Positions 9,101 to 14,672 of a stretch of DNA of 20,605 nucleotides are shown here, piece after piece. Positions within the stretch are counted from its first letter, which is position 1. Each line of letters begins with the position of its first letter. The position numbers were made by a program, and so were the translations under genes. A model generated the notes under the pieces. The model was not told the DNA's origin. It was given only the letters and a program-made list of their open reading frames with translations, and did no database searches. This DNA comes from JBDRGC01 sp043818215 (GTDB lineage: Bacteria; Chloroflexota; Anaerolineae; Anaerolineales; UBA11858), in assembly GCA_043818215.1 (NCBI GenBank), contig JBDRGC010000063.1, positions 1 to 20,605 on the forward strand, in the 5' to 3' direction.

Positions 9101-9197
9101 TCTGGCCTCCCCCCATCAAGGCCAGGAATGCGGCCACCGCCAGGACTGCGATAACAAATGTGCTGGCTAGAAATACAAGTCTTTTGTGCTGATACAT
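6105..9197 (-). CDS. Exported glycine-rich parallel beta-helix protein (choice-of-anchor Q type)
   Basis: 1030 residues. ATG at 9197 is chosen because AGGAG lies nine bases upstream; an in-frame start 14 codons earlier lacks this. A signal peptide (about residues 6-41) ends in AQA, a good signal-peptidase site. Residues 50-160 are capping strands (DVVIQNGAVLTILPNTEVVF). Residues about 175-780 are about nine modules of 60-80 residues, each with one helix coil (GIYVTGNTAPDLRGN-type) and a long GGDGGNGG-type loop. LSVGSPAIDTASDAQAP and ADMGAYEYF are the typical end of choice-of-anchor Q beta-helix proteins. A domain rich in cysteines and beta strands follows, then the tail YLIYLPIIMK. The composition recalls mycobacterial PE_PGRS proteins, but there is no PE domain. 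A surface structural or adhesive role is likely; no catalytic motif is seen. Confidence 0.9.
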   Translation of the reverse strand: MYQHKRLVFLASTFVIAVLAVAAFLALMGGGQIMATTVAQAASPRAPAHTVIDSDTTWGPGVYTITSDVVIQNGAVLTILPNTEVVFGTEAILTDTTPYPGGVSDLIEIIVEDGRLVADGYMTATQLTNPFQTITFTSGTWGDPPWWGIRILDVGAGGESIINYATITYATWGVSIENASPTVTHNVIGHMSGMSGDSGVYGANGANGADGTEISPAGKDGGAGGDGGDGSDGQPAYGIYITGDSEPLIAYNYIFDIGSGSGGFGGNGGNGGNGGNGWATDDNGGQGASGGIGRDGGDGGDAAGIYVDGGVSGSNATPKIWYNLISGVHAASGGRGGAGGDGGDGGDGGNADCPAGSPGLFGGDAGNAAAASNGGNGGISGDAAGIYVTGNTAPDLRGNETVAILSAWMGGEGGGAGDGGDGGAGGNSCCYVLFCTPPAPGIASDGSLGGNGGNGGPGGEATGIYASEGTPAQVVDNLVWWMEGGGGGSAGPAGDGGAGGAGGTGGSGGDGGNGGIGGDAGASGIGGLGAGLSSPTASPNFLRNTIFSVHGGQGGGFACSHCGTGGNGGSGGDSSGHDPGDGGKGGGGGRGGQGSDGGDGAEGVGILSNTGSDVINNLVYGNYGGDGGFGSDGGDGGDGGGGGSGTNTDGGDGGNGGDGGTSGNASDGVGIHSDSAAASPRVVNNTVDRLDRGHAGTVGSGGDGGSGGAAGNDGDPGVAGLSGSAGQIGAEGKTVGLYFTAGATGVVYNNILVRTEYTTDDYFVGTYTNSFGILAEAAAGVLSVNAPTALDYNDVWGWETKYSGVVAGPHDISADPLFVNVLCMDCENFRLSVGSPAIDTASDAQAPRGDRVNVLRPQDGDGDSVAIADMGAYEYFVPDTFVIPCDATGVFTSTDGILEFEWEVGVCVTCTITMTHVPLAAPHHDTGMLNFGNVAFDLFAFDCHGDPLTCFTPPLTLTIHYDSLPPSAMDEGTMSLYHWDIEQEKWVALTVLNRDTMANTLTVYLDHLSEFALLGTMADEYLIYLPIIMK

Positions 9198-9229
9198 GGT
9201 GGGTCTCCTTTTTGAATGGGTGTAAGTTG

Positions 9230-9380
9230 AAAGTGGCAAGTGTGCAAGTGTGCAAGTGTGCGAGTGGCGAGTGAGCGAGTGGCGAGTGAGCGAGTGGCGA
9301 GTGGCGACAAAATGCTCTAACCGCCGTCCCCGGCGGGTGGCGAGTCACTGATTCGCTGATTCGTTGACTCGCACACTTGC
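9230..9380. repeat. Interrupted fold-back array of GCAAGTG / GCGAGTG words
   Basis: The left arm (9230-9306) repeats GCAAGTGT then GCGAGTG words. After a 32-bp interruption, the right arm (9339-9380) carries complementary words (GACTCGC, GATTCGCT) and ends in ACTCGCACACTTGC, the exact reverse complement of a segment of the left arm near 9251-9264. The right arm is translated as the C-terminus of the minus-strand gene at 9317-9571. The array lies upstream of the beta-helix gene, where its promoter would be expected; none is recognisable. Confidence 0.85.
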
Positions 9381-9571
9381 GTCTGTAAAAAAGCCAGCAT
9401 TTTGTCCAAATCTGCGAAGCCGCGCCGCTGACGGGTGCGCGTATCTTCCAGACTGAATCGCCACACCGACGATTGGTCGGATGTTGCGGGCCGCTCCTGC
9501 CATAAGCGCAGGATGTAGGCGTGGTAGCGCAGGTGGTCAGGGGATTGGGCCATCATTATGCATGTAATCAT
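9317..9571 (-). CDS. Small conserved hypothetical protein (YHAYILRLWQE...WRFSLED type)
   Basis: 84 residues from ATG 9571, with alternative starts at residues 6 or 7; no clear Shine-Dalgarno. The core RYHAYILRLWQERP then SSVWRFSLEDTRTRQRRGFADLDKMLAFLQTQ matches a small protein family I recognise from Chloroflexota and related genomes (pattern LLRLWRE...WR.SLEDPRTGERRGFA.LE.LFAFL). I know of no assigned function. The core ends near residue 66; the final residues, VCESTNQRISDSPPAGDGG, are translated array DNA, so the original C-terminus appears to have been replaced or extended. The compact single domain suggests a regulatory or structural role, which is speculation. It lies divergently from the SARP gene and upstream of the beta-helix gene on the same strand. 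Confidence 0.65.
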   Translation of the reverse strand: MITCIMMAQSPDHLRYHAYILRLWQERPATSDQSSVWRFSLEDTRTRQRRGFADLDKMLAFLQTQVCESTNQRISDSPPAGDGG

Positions 9572-9594
9572 GTTGTCCGCCCCCCTAACCCCCC

Positions 9595-9645
9595 AAACTT
9601 GGGGGGAACGTTTACTCCCCCCAGAATTGGGGGGCCGGGGGGGCT
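9595..9645. repeat. 51-bp direct repeat, copy 1
   Basis: This 51-bp segment begins AAACTTGGGGGGAACG and ends GGGCT. It contains two potential G6/C6 stems: GGGGGG to CCCCCC around AACGTTTACT, and CCCCCC to GGGGGG around AGAATT. An identical copy lies at 9764-9814. Confidence 0.95.
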
Positions 9646-9763
9646 ATGGCTCGTTCCACTGCTCTGCGGTGGAACGCTTGCAAGGACGTTCTACGTCCCA
9701 GAGCGGAGCGCAGAGCGCATAAACGTTGGGTTACGACGAGGAGCATCGTAACCAGAGCCAGAG
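9646..9763. other. 118-bp three-hairpin cassette between identical direct repeats
   Basis: Three consecutive perfect stems are visible: CGTTCCAC/GTGGAACG (9652-9659, 9669-9676), GGACGT/ACGTCC (9684-9689, 9693-9698) and GGTTACGA/TCGTAACC (9729-9736, 9746-9753). No credible protein frame or promoter lies inside. It may be a structured RNA or a small repeat unit propagated with its flanks; neither is proven. Confidence 0.6.
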
Positions 9764-9814
9764 AAACTTGGGGGGAACGTTTACTCCCCCCAGAATTGGG
9801 GGGCCGGGGGGGCT
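9764..9814. repeat. 51-bp direct repeat, copy 2
   Basis: Base-for-base identical to 9595-9645. The two copies are 118 bp apart, giving a 169-bp repeat period. The identity of homopolymer lengths (G6, C6, G6, G7) suggests recent duplication or ongoing homogenisation. Confidence 0.95.
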
Positions 9815-9825
9815 TTGTCCAGAAG

Positions 9826-9924
9826 AGACCCTAAGGGTTTTCACCAGAGCCTGAGTCAAAAATCGTTATCTGTGAGCTTCCAAATCATGGTTTTTGCAGG
9901 TGTTTTCGGAAACCCTTAGGGTCT
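9826..9924. repeat. 99-bp element with 15-bp terminal inverted repeats upstream of the SARP gene
   Basis: AGACCCTAAGGGTTT (9826-9840) and its exact reverse complement (9910-9924) bound 69 bp of unique sequence. Partial complementarity continues on both sides of the arms. The size and termini resemble a MITE-like or REP-like palindromic unit. It ends 15 bp before the -10 box of the SARP gene, so its right arm sits where a -35 box or operator would be. Confidence 0.75.
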
Positions 9925-9939
9925 TGGCTGGTGGTTGTG

Positions 9940-9945
9940 TATAAT
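9940..9945 (+). promoter_or_regulatory. -10 element (TATAAT) of the SARP-AAA-TPR gene
   Basis: A consensus TATAAT lies 40 bases upstream of the ATG at 9985. At 17-18 bp spacing there is only a weak -35 (TTAGGG), inside the right arm of the inverted repeat. This fits an activator-dependent or weak promoter. It also argues against a start at the GTG of 9931, which would precede the -10 box. Confidence 0.5.
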
Positions 9946-9984
9946 ATACTCATCAACCGTTCCGAAATCGTTCCCGGAAATGCC

Positions 9985-12900
9985 ATGTCTGTTACGCTAA
10001 CGTTCCAACTTTTAGGAGGCCTGACGATCAGCAGGGAAGGCCGTCCGGTGTCCGGCTTCCATTCCCGCAAGGAGGAAGCTTTGCTGGCCTATCTGGCCAT
10101 CACCGGGAGGCCGCACACACGCCTCTTCCTGGCCGGGCTTTTCTGGGGCGACCTGCCCGAAAGCCGGGCGCTGGCCAATCTGCGCCGCGCCCTCACCCAT
10201 CTGCGCGCCGTGGCTGGCGAGCACCTGCGCATCACCCGCCAGGTGGTGGAATTCGAGCGCGAGAGTGATTATTGGCTGGATGTGGAGGTGTTCGAGGAGC
10301 AAGTATGCAAGTCTGCAAGTTGGCAAGTGGGCAAGGTTGCATGTGGGCGAGTGGGCGAGTATGCGAGTACGCGAGTGAGGGAGTTGGGCGAGGCAGTGAC
10401 GCTTTGTCGAGGCGATTTCCTGGCAGGGTTTTACGTCAAGGGTTGCCCGGCTTTCGAGGAGTGGGTGTTTGGCGAACGAGAGCGGCTGCGGAGGCTGGCA
10501 ATCGAAACACTGCGCACCCTGATCGCCGTCCACCGGGTACGGGGGGAGTATCCGGCGGCTATTGCCTACGCTCACCGGTTGCTGGCTCTCGATCTGTGGC
10601 TGGAGGAGACGCACCGGGAGCTGATGCTCCTCCTCGCGCTCAGCGGGCAGCGCAGCGCGGCCCTGGCCCAATACGAGCAATGCCGCCGCCTGCTGGCCGA
10701 AGAACTGGGACTGGAGCCGCTGGAGGAGACGAGGGCGCTGTACGAGCGGTTGGTAGATTGGGAAGCTGGTAAATTGGTAGATCGGGAAACTGGTAAATTG
10801 GTAGGTCGGGAAACTGTTAAATTGGTAATTCGGGAAGCTGGTAAATTGGTTGATTGGGAAACTGGTAAATTGGTAGATTGGGAAACTGGTAAATTGGTAA
10901 ATCGGGAAGCTGGTAAATTGGTAAATCGGGAAACTGGTAAATTGGTAAATCGGGAAGCTGGTAAATTGATAAATCGGGCGACCAATCCCCCAATCTACCA
11001 ATTTACCAATTTACCAATCCCCCAATTTACCAATCTACCAATCTACCAATCTACCGATTTACCATTCGTAGGACGGGGAGAAGAACACGCCCGGTTATTG
11101 TCGGTTTGGGAACAAGTTCGAAAAGGACAGGGAAAACTGACGCTGATCGCAGGCGAGGCCGGGGCCGGCAAGACCCGCCTGGTAGAGGAAGTCACTCGCT
11201 ATGCGAAGGTACAAGGGGCAGTCACTCTGAGCGGACGTTGCTATGAATTCGGCGACAGCGTCCCCTACCAGTCTATCGCAACAGCCTTGCGCTCCGGTCT
11301 GAGCGAGGGAGCTGGGGAGCCAGGGAGGAGGGGAGCGCGGGTGCGCGGGAGCAAGGGTGATTCTCCCCCGTCCCCCGCACTCCTGCACCCCTGCTCCCCC
11401 GCACCCCTGCTACCCTGCGCCCTGTCTCCAATCTGGTTGGCTGAACTCTCGCGCCTGCTGCCCGAGCTGCGCGAAAATCATCCCGATTTGCCCGCTCCGA
11501 TACAAGTATCCGGGGAGGCGGCCCGCCAACGTCTCTTCGAAGCGGTGGCCCGGTTCTTGTGCTCGTTCTCTAATTTTCCCATCATCCTTTTCCTCGACGA
11601 CCTGCACTGGGCAGCGCGGCCCACACTCGACCTCTTGCATTACCTGACGCGCCAGGTGGCTGCCGAACCGGTGTGGATTTTGGGAACCTACCGCCCCGAA
11701 GAAGCCGATCTCGACCACCCGTTGACTCGTCTGCGGCAGGGTTTGAGCCGCGACAGGCTGGTTCACCATCTAGGTTTGAAGCCTTTGACCCCGGGCGCAG
11801 TCGGCGCGCTGACGCATGCACTGGTCGGTGACGAGCAAGAACATACCTCCCTGGAAACATTTCTCTATCGTGAGAGCGAGGGCAACCCGTTCATCCTGGT
11901 CGAAACCATCGCCAACCTGCGTGAAGAGGGCGCGCTGCAATGGGGCGAAGGAGGCAACTGGCTGTGGCGCGGCCTGCCGGAGCGAAGCGCATTGCTGCGA
12001 AGCGTGCGGGACATAGTCTTGCAGCGGGTGGGACGGCTCAGCAAACCGGCGCGGCAATACCTGAATCTGGCTGCCGTCATCGGGCGGCAATTCGATATCT
12101 CCCTCCTGGAAACAGCCGCCGGGCAGGACGCGGCAGCAGTGGATGAGGCTCTGACGGAGTGGTTGGAGCGGAAATTGGTGCGGCCAGTGAGCGGGAGGCA
12201 GGGGGCAGGGAGCAGGAGACAGGGAGCAGGAAGCAGGGAGCAGGGAGCAGGAATCAGTGATCACTGGCTAGTGAATAGCGGTTACGACTTCTCCCACGAC
12301 AAGATCCGCGCGGTGGTGTATCACGAGATCAGCGCCCCGCGGCGGCGGGTGCTGCACCGGCGGGTGGGGGAGGCCTTCGAAAAATTGTATGCAGACCGGC
12401 TGGAAACCGTCTCGGCGGCGCTGGCTTATCATTTCGAGCAAGCCGGCGCGACGGATAAGGCATTGACGTATCTGCCAATGGCCGCAACCCAGGCGGCCTC
12501 GGTCTACGCCAACCAGGAAGCGTTGGAGTATTACGACCGCGCCCTGGGGCTGACTCCCGCGGGGGACGAACTGCGCTGGGATATTTTGCTGCGTCAGGCG
12601 GAAATCATGCGCCTGATTGGGTGGCACGACCAAACCATCGAAGTTTGCAAACAAGTCCTCGATGGCGGGGATGAACTCTGGCAAGCCAGGGCCGCCAATA
12701 TTTTGAGCGAATCCTACCGGGCGCGCCGCGATTACGAGCAGGCGCGGTTCTACGCCTGCGAAAGCAACCGGTTGATGATCCTCGCCGAAGCGGACACAGA
12801 GACGGGCGCGCCCAAAGAACAAGCGCGGGCAATGCAGGCCCTGGGACTGGTCGAGCGCGAACAGGGAAATCTAGACGAAGCGCAGGCCTTATTCGAGAAG

Positions 12901-14064
12901 GCGCGGGCCTTGTACACCGCCTCGGACACGCCGCACGGCGCGGCGGAGGCCCTCGTCGGCCTGGGTAAGGTTTACGCCGACCGCGGGCAGCATGACATCG
13001 CCAGGCAACAATTCGAGGAGGCCATGGCGGTCTTTATATCTCTGGAAGACCGCCAGCGCGAAGCTGCTTGCCTCCGAGATATCGGCATGACGCACTGGCG
13101 GGAGGGGGCCAACGCCGCAGCCAGCCAAGTTTTCGATAAAAGCCTGAGCATCTGCCAGGAGATCGGCGACCGGGAGGGCGAGGCGGGCAGCCTCAACGGG
13201 CTTGGATTGGTACTCATCACACAGGGAGCACACGATGAAACCCGGCGTTATTGGGAAGAAAGCGTAGCCATCTTCCGGGAATTGGGTTTGGAGAAGCGCG
13301 TGGCCTTCGGCTTGCACAACCTGGGCATTTTGCACATGAGCCAGGGATATTGCTCAGACGCTCAACAATGCCTCGAAGAAAGTCTGACGATTAACCAGGC
13401 TGCCGGGGCAAAACCATCTCAGGCGCTGGATATGGGCTGGCTGGGTAAGCTCGCGTTACACTTCGGCGAATACCAGGCCGCCCTGAAATACCTGGACGCA
13501 GCCCTGGAATTAGATCGGGAGATTGGCGGCAGCACGGAACAAGACATGCACCTGATCTGGCGCGGCGTCGCCGCTTACGAGACCGGCGATCTGGATGGCG
13601 CTCTGGGCTACATCCAGCGCGCCATCCAGAGCTTGGAGGGAACCCGGGTGAGATTAAAAACGCACGAGGTCTACCGTGAATTATCCCAGGTTTATCTGGC
13701 GAGAGGAGAGGGGGAAAAAGCGCTGGATGCGGCCCGCGAGGCGCTGCGGCACGCCGAAGTTATTGGTGATGGCAACACTCTGGGTTTTGCTCTGGCTAAC
13801 CTGGGTGCGGTGTGCGCCAGTAGCCTGATAACAGACGCTCCCGACCCGCGCCCCTACTTCGAGCGCGGGCTGGCCTTGCTGCAAGATGGCGTCCCTGCCA
13901 GCTTGTGGCACGGTCAGGCTTTGCGGGAATATGGCGCACACCTGATACAATGCGGCGAACTCAATCAGGGGGAGGCTTATCTTCACGAAGCGCGGACCAT
14001 CTTCGAGCGGTTAGGTGCGCAGGGGGAATTGGCGAAAGTTGAGGCGTTTTGGAACCTGGCTTGA
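9985..14064 (+). CDS. SARP-type transcriptional activator with AAA ATPase and TPR domains, carrying four in-frame short-word arrays
   Basis: 1359 residues from ATG 9985, which begins the conserved N-terminus SVTLTFQLLGGLTI. Residues about 3-85 form an OmpR-type winged helix and about 90-250 a bacterial transcriptional activation domain (GDFLAGFY; LDLWLEETHRELMLLLALSG; EELGLEPLEETRALYE). About 364-800 are a STAND-like AAA ATPase: FVGR entry, Walker A GEAGAGKT near 389-396 and Walker B IILFLDDLHW near 533-542. About 815-1355 are TPR repeats (ALGLVEREQGNLDEAQALFEKA type). The family (SARP/AfsR-like, and MalT/GutR-like in layout) uses ATP-gated oligomerisation to switch on transcription. Four low-complexity segments interrupt it at about residues 106-133, 260-360, 440-479 and 736-757, each where relatives have loops, yet the frame stays open. 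It ends inside a palindrome shared with the convergent gene. Confidence 0.93.
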   Translation: MSVTLTFQLLGGLTISREGRPVSGFHSRKEEALLAYLAITGRPHTRLFLAGLFWGDLPESRALANLRRALTHLRAVAGEHLRITRQVVEFERESDYWLDVEVFEEQVCKSASWQVGKVACGRVGEYASTRVRELGEAVTLCRGDFLAGFYVKGCPAFEEWVFGERERLRRLAIETLRTLIAVHRVRGEYPAAIAYAHRLLALDLWLEETHRELMLLLALSGQRSAALAQYEQCRRLLAEELGLEPLEETRALYERLVDWEAGKLVDRETGKLVGRETVKLVIREAGKLVDWETGKLVDWETGKLVNREAGKLVNRETGKLVNREAGKLINRATNPPIYQFTNLPIPQFTNLPIYQSTDLPFVGRGEEHARLLSVWEQVRKGQGKLTLIAGEAGAGKTRLVEEVTRYAKVQGAVTLSGRCYEFGDSVPYQSIATALRSGLSEGAGEPGRRGARVRGSKGDSPPSPALLHPCSPAPLLPCALSPIWLAELSRLLPELRENHPDLPAPIQVSGEAARQRLFEAVARFLCSFSNFPIILFLDDLHWAARPTLDLLHYLTRQVAAEPVWILGTYRPEEADLDHPLTRLRQGLSRDRLVHHLGLKPLTPGAVGALTHALVGDEQEHTSLETFLYRESEGNPFILVETIANLREEGALQWGEGGNWLWRGLPERSALLRSVRDIVLQRVGRLSKPARQYLNLAAVIGRQFDISLLETAAGQDAAAVDEALTEWLERKLVRPVSGRQGAGSRRQGAGSREQGAGISDHWLVNSGYDFSHDKIRAVVYHEISAPRRRVLHRRVGEAFEKLYADRLETVSAALAYHFEQAGATDKALTYLPMAATQAASVYANQEALEYYDRALGLTPAGDELRWDILLRQAEIMRLIGWHDQTIEVCKQVLDGGDELWQARAANILSESYRARRDYEQARFYACESNRLMILAEADTETGAPKEQARAMQALGLVEREQGNLDEAQALFEKARALYTASDTPHGAAEALVGLGKVYADRGQHDIARQQFEEAMAVFISLEDRQREAACLRDIGMTHWREGANAAASQVFDKSLSICQEIGDREGEAGSLNGLGLVLITQGAHDETRRYWEESVAIFRELGLEKRVAFGLHNLGILHMSQGYCSDAQQCLEESLTINQAAGAKPSQALDMGWLGKLALHFGEYQAALKYLDAALELDREIGGSTEQDMHLIWRGVAAYETGDLDGALGYIQRAIQSLEGTRVRLKTHEVYRELSQVYLARGEGEKALDAAREALRHAEVIGDGNTLGFALANLGAVCASSLITDAPDPRPYFERGLALLQDGVPASLWHGQALREYGAHLIQCGELNQGEAYLHEARTIFERLGAQGELAKVEAFWNLA
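10301..10382. repeat. Coding short-word array A (GCAAGT / GCGAGT words) in the activation domain
   Basis: About ten 7-8 bp words (TGCAAGT, GGCAAGT, GGCGAGT, TGCGAGT) lie in frame in the SARP protein between LDVEVFEEQ and ELGEAVTLCRGDFLAGF. They are translated as VCKSASWQVGKVACGRVGEY and the next few residues. The words are the same as those of the intergenic array at 9230-9306. Confidence 0.9.
10762..11066. repeat. Coding fold-back array B: nine 24-bp units plus a complementary arm
   Basis: Nine tandem 24-bp units (10762-10977) encode an 8-residue repeat of the form GKLV(D/N)(W/R)E(A/T). From 10979 to 11066 the DNA becomes the reverse complement of the same words (CCAATCTACCAATTTACC), translated as an IYQFTNLP-type repeat. 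The whole lies in the linker between the activation domain and the ATPase (PFVGRGEEHARLL follows at once). Its words resemble those of the intergenic array at 5857-6086. Confidence 0.97.
11303..11421. repeat. Coding fold-back array C in the ATPase region
   Basis: A purine-rich arm (11303-11357, words GGGAGC and GGGAGG) is followed by a pyrimidine-rich arm (11362-11421, words CCCCTGC and CCCCCGC) of complementary type. The translation runs from GAGEPGRRGARVRGSKG into SPALLHPCSPAPLLPCAL. It falls in a loop between the segment after Walker A and the LAELSRLLPEL helix. Confidence 0.85.
12190..12254. repeat. Coding short-word array D (GGGAGCAGG words)
   Basis: Seven to eight imperfect copies of a 7-9 bp word (GGGAGCAGG, GGCAGGG) are translated GRQGAGSRRQGAGSREQGAG. 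They lie in a surface loop between EWLERKLVRPV and YDFSHDKIRAVVY of the ATPase region. There is no complementary arm. Related words occur in the intergenic array at 2675-2800. Confidence 0.9.
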
Positions 14065-14116
14065 ATAGACCGCGGACACCTGCACTTTCACCGCAGGTGT
14101 CCGCGGTCTATTCAAG
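14060..14116. terminator. Perfect 24-bp palindrome between convergent genes, containing both stop codons
   Basis: Arms 14060-14083 and 14093-14116 are exact reverse complements around a 9-base loop. The TGA of the plus-strand SARP gene (14062-14064) and the TGA of the minus-strand cation-efflux remnant (14112-14114) sit at the same relative position in the two arms. It is probably a bidirectional terminator, although T tracts are lacking. The inner core GCGGACACCTGC matches that of the hairpin at 220-258 at 11 of 12 positions. Confidence 0.8.
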
Positions 14117-14672
14117 CGGAGGGCAAAACGTTTGCTATAGAGGTAGCCGGGTGGTAGTGGACGTGAACGCGGCGAATGTACTCGATGTTTTCGATCAAGG
14201 TATGTTCTACCTGGGTGGCAATCCTGTCTCCTTCAGCCACGCTCAACGCGCCATCCACGCAGATAGTGATATTGACCACCAGGTGCGGCCCGAATCGGTG
14301 GGCGTGGATTTCTTCGACCCGCAGTACACCTGGAATGGTATCCAATAAGTCGGCAATTTGTTGAGCCAGTGCATGGCCCGGAATGGTGTCCATCAAATCG
14401 TCGGTCGACTCGCGCAGAATCTCGATGCCCGTGCGCAGGATAATCAATGCCACCAGTGCTCCGGCCAACGGGTCAACCCACGGATAACCTATCTGGCCAA
14501 AGAGGATGCCAAGCGAGGCTGCCAGAGCAGAAAACACATCATTGCGGTGATCGTAGGCCAATGCCAACACAGCGGTATTCTGCGTCTGTTGGCCTATCCG
14601 CTGCGTCCAAGCCGTCAACCCCAGCTTGATCACCACCGTGAGCAGCCCCACTCGTTGCGCTTTGTAACCCAA
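14112..14672 (-). pseudogene. 5'-truncated cation diffusion facilitator (CDF) metal transporter
   Basis: 186 codons readable from a TTG at 14672. CDF transporters are about 300 residues with six membrane helices; here the first three helices are missing. What remains starts at about TM4 (RVGLLTVVIKLGLTAWTQRI). It includes TM5 with the HxxxD metal-site pattern in AYDHRNDVFSALAASLGILF, TM6 (YPWVDPLAGALVALIILRTG), and a complete cytoplasmic C-terminal domain (VLRVEEIHAHRFGPHLVVNI, RRVHVHYHP). Upstream of the TTG the frame runs into a different gene on the same strand, so the 5' half was lost by a deletion joining the two. A half-length CDF protein is unlikely to transport, hence pseudogene. The intact protein would be an inner-membrane Zn/Fe/Mn-type divalent cation exporter. 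Confidence 0.8.

Noticed and set aside
9595..9814. Insertion sequence bounded by direct repeats
   Set aside because: There is no transposase or other protein frame between the repeats and no terminal inverted repeats; 51 bp is too long for a target duplication.
9931..9984. GTG start at 9931 for the SARP gene
   Set aside because: It precedes the -10 box at 9940-9945, and the conserved N-terminus begins at ATG 9985.
10012..11001. Minus-strand open frame rich in YQFTSFPI repeats
   Set aside because: It is the antisense of the SARP gene and its 24-bp array; the domains are on the plus strand.
10301..12254. Whole SARP gene as a pseudogene because of repeat insertions
   Set aside because: All four arrays keep the frame, the Walker motifs and the TPR region are intact, and the stop is at the expected end.
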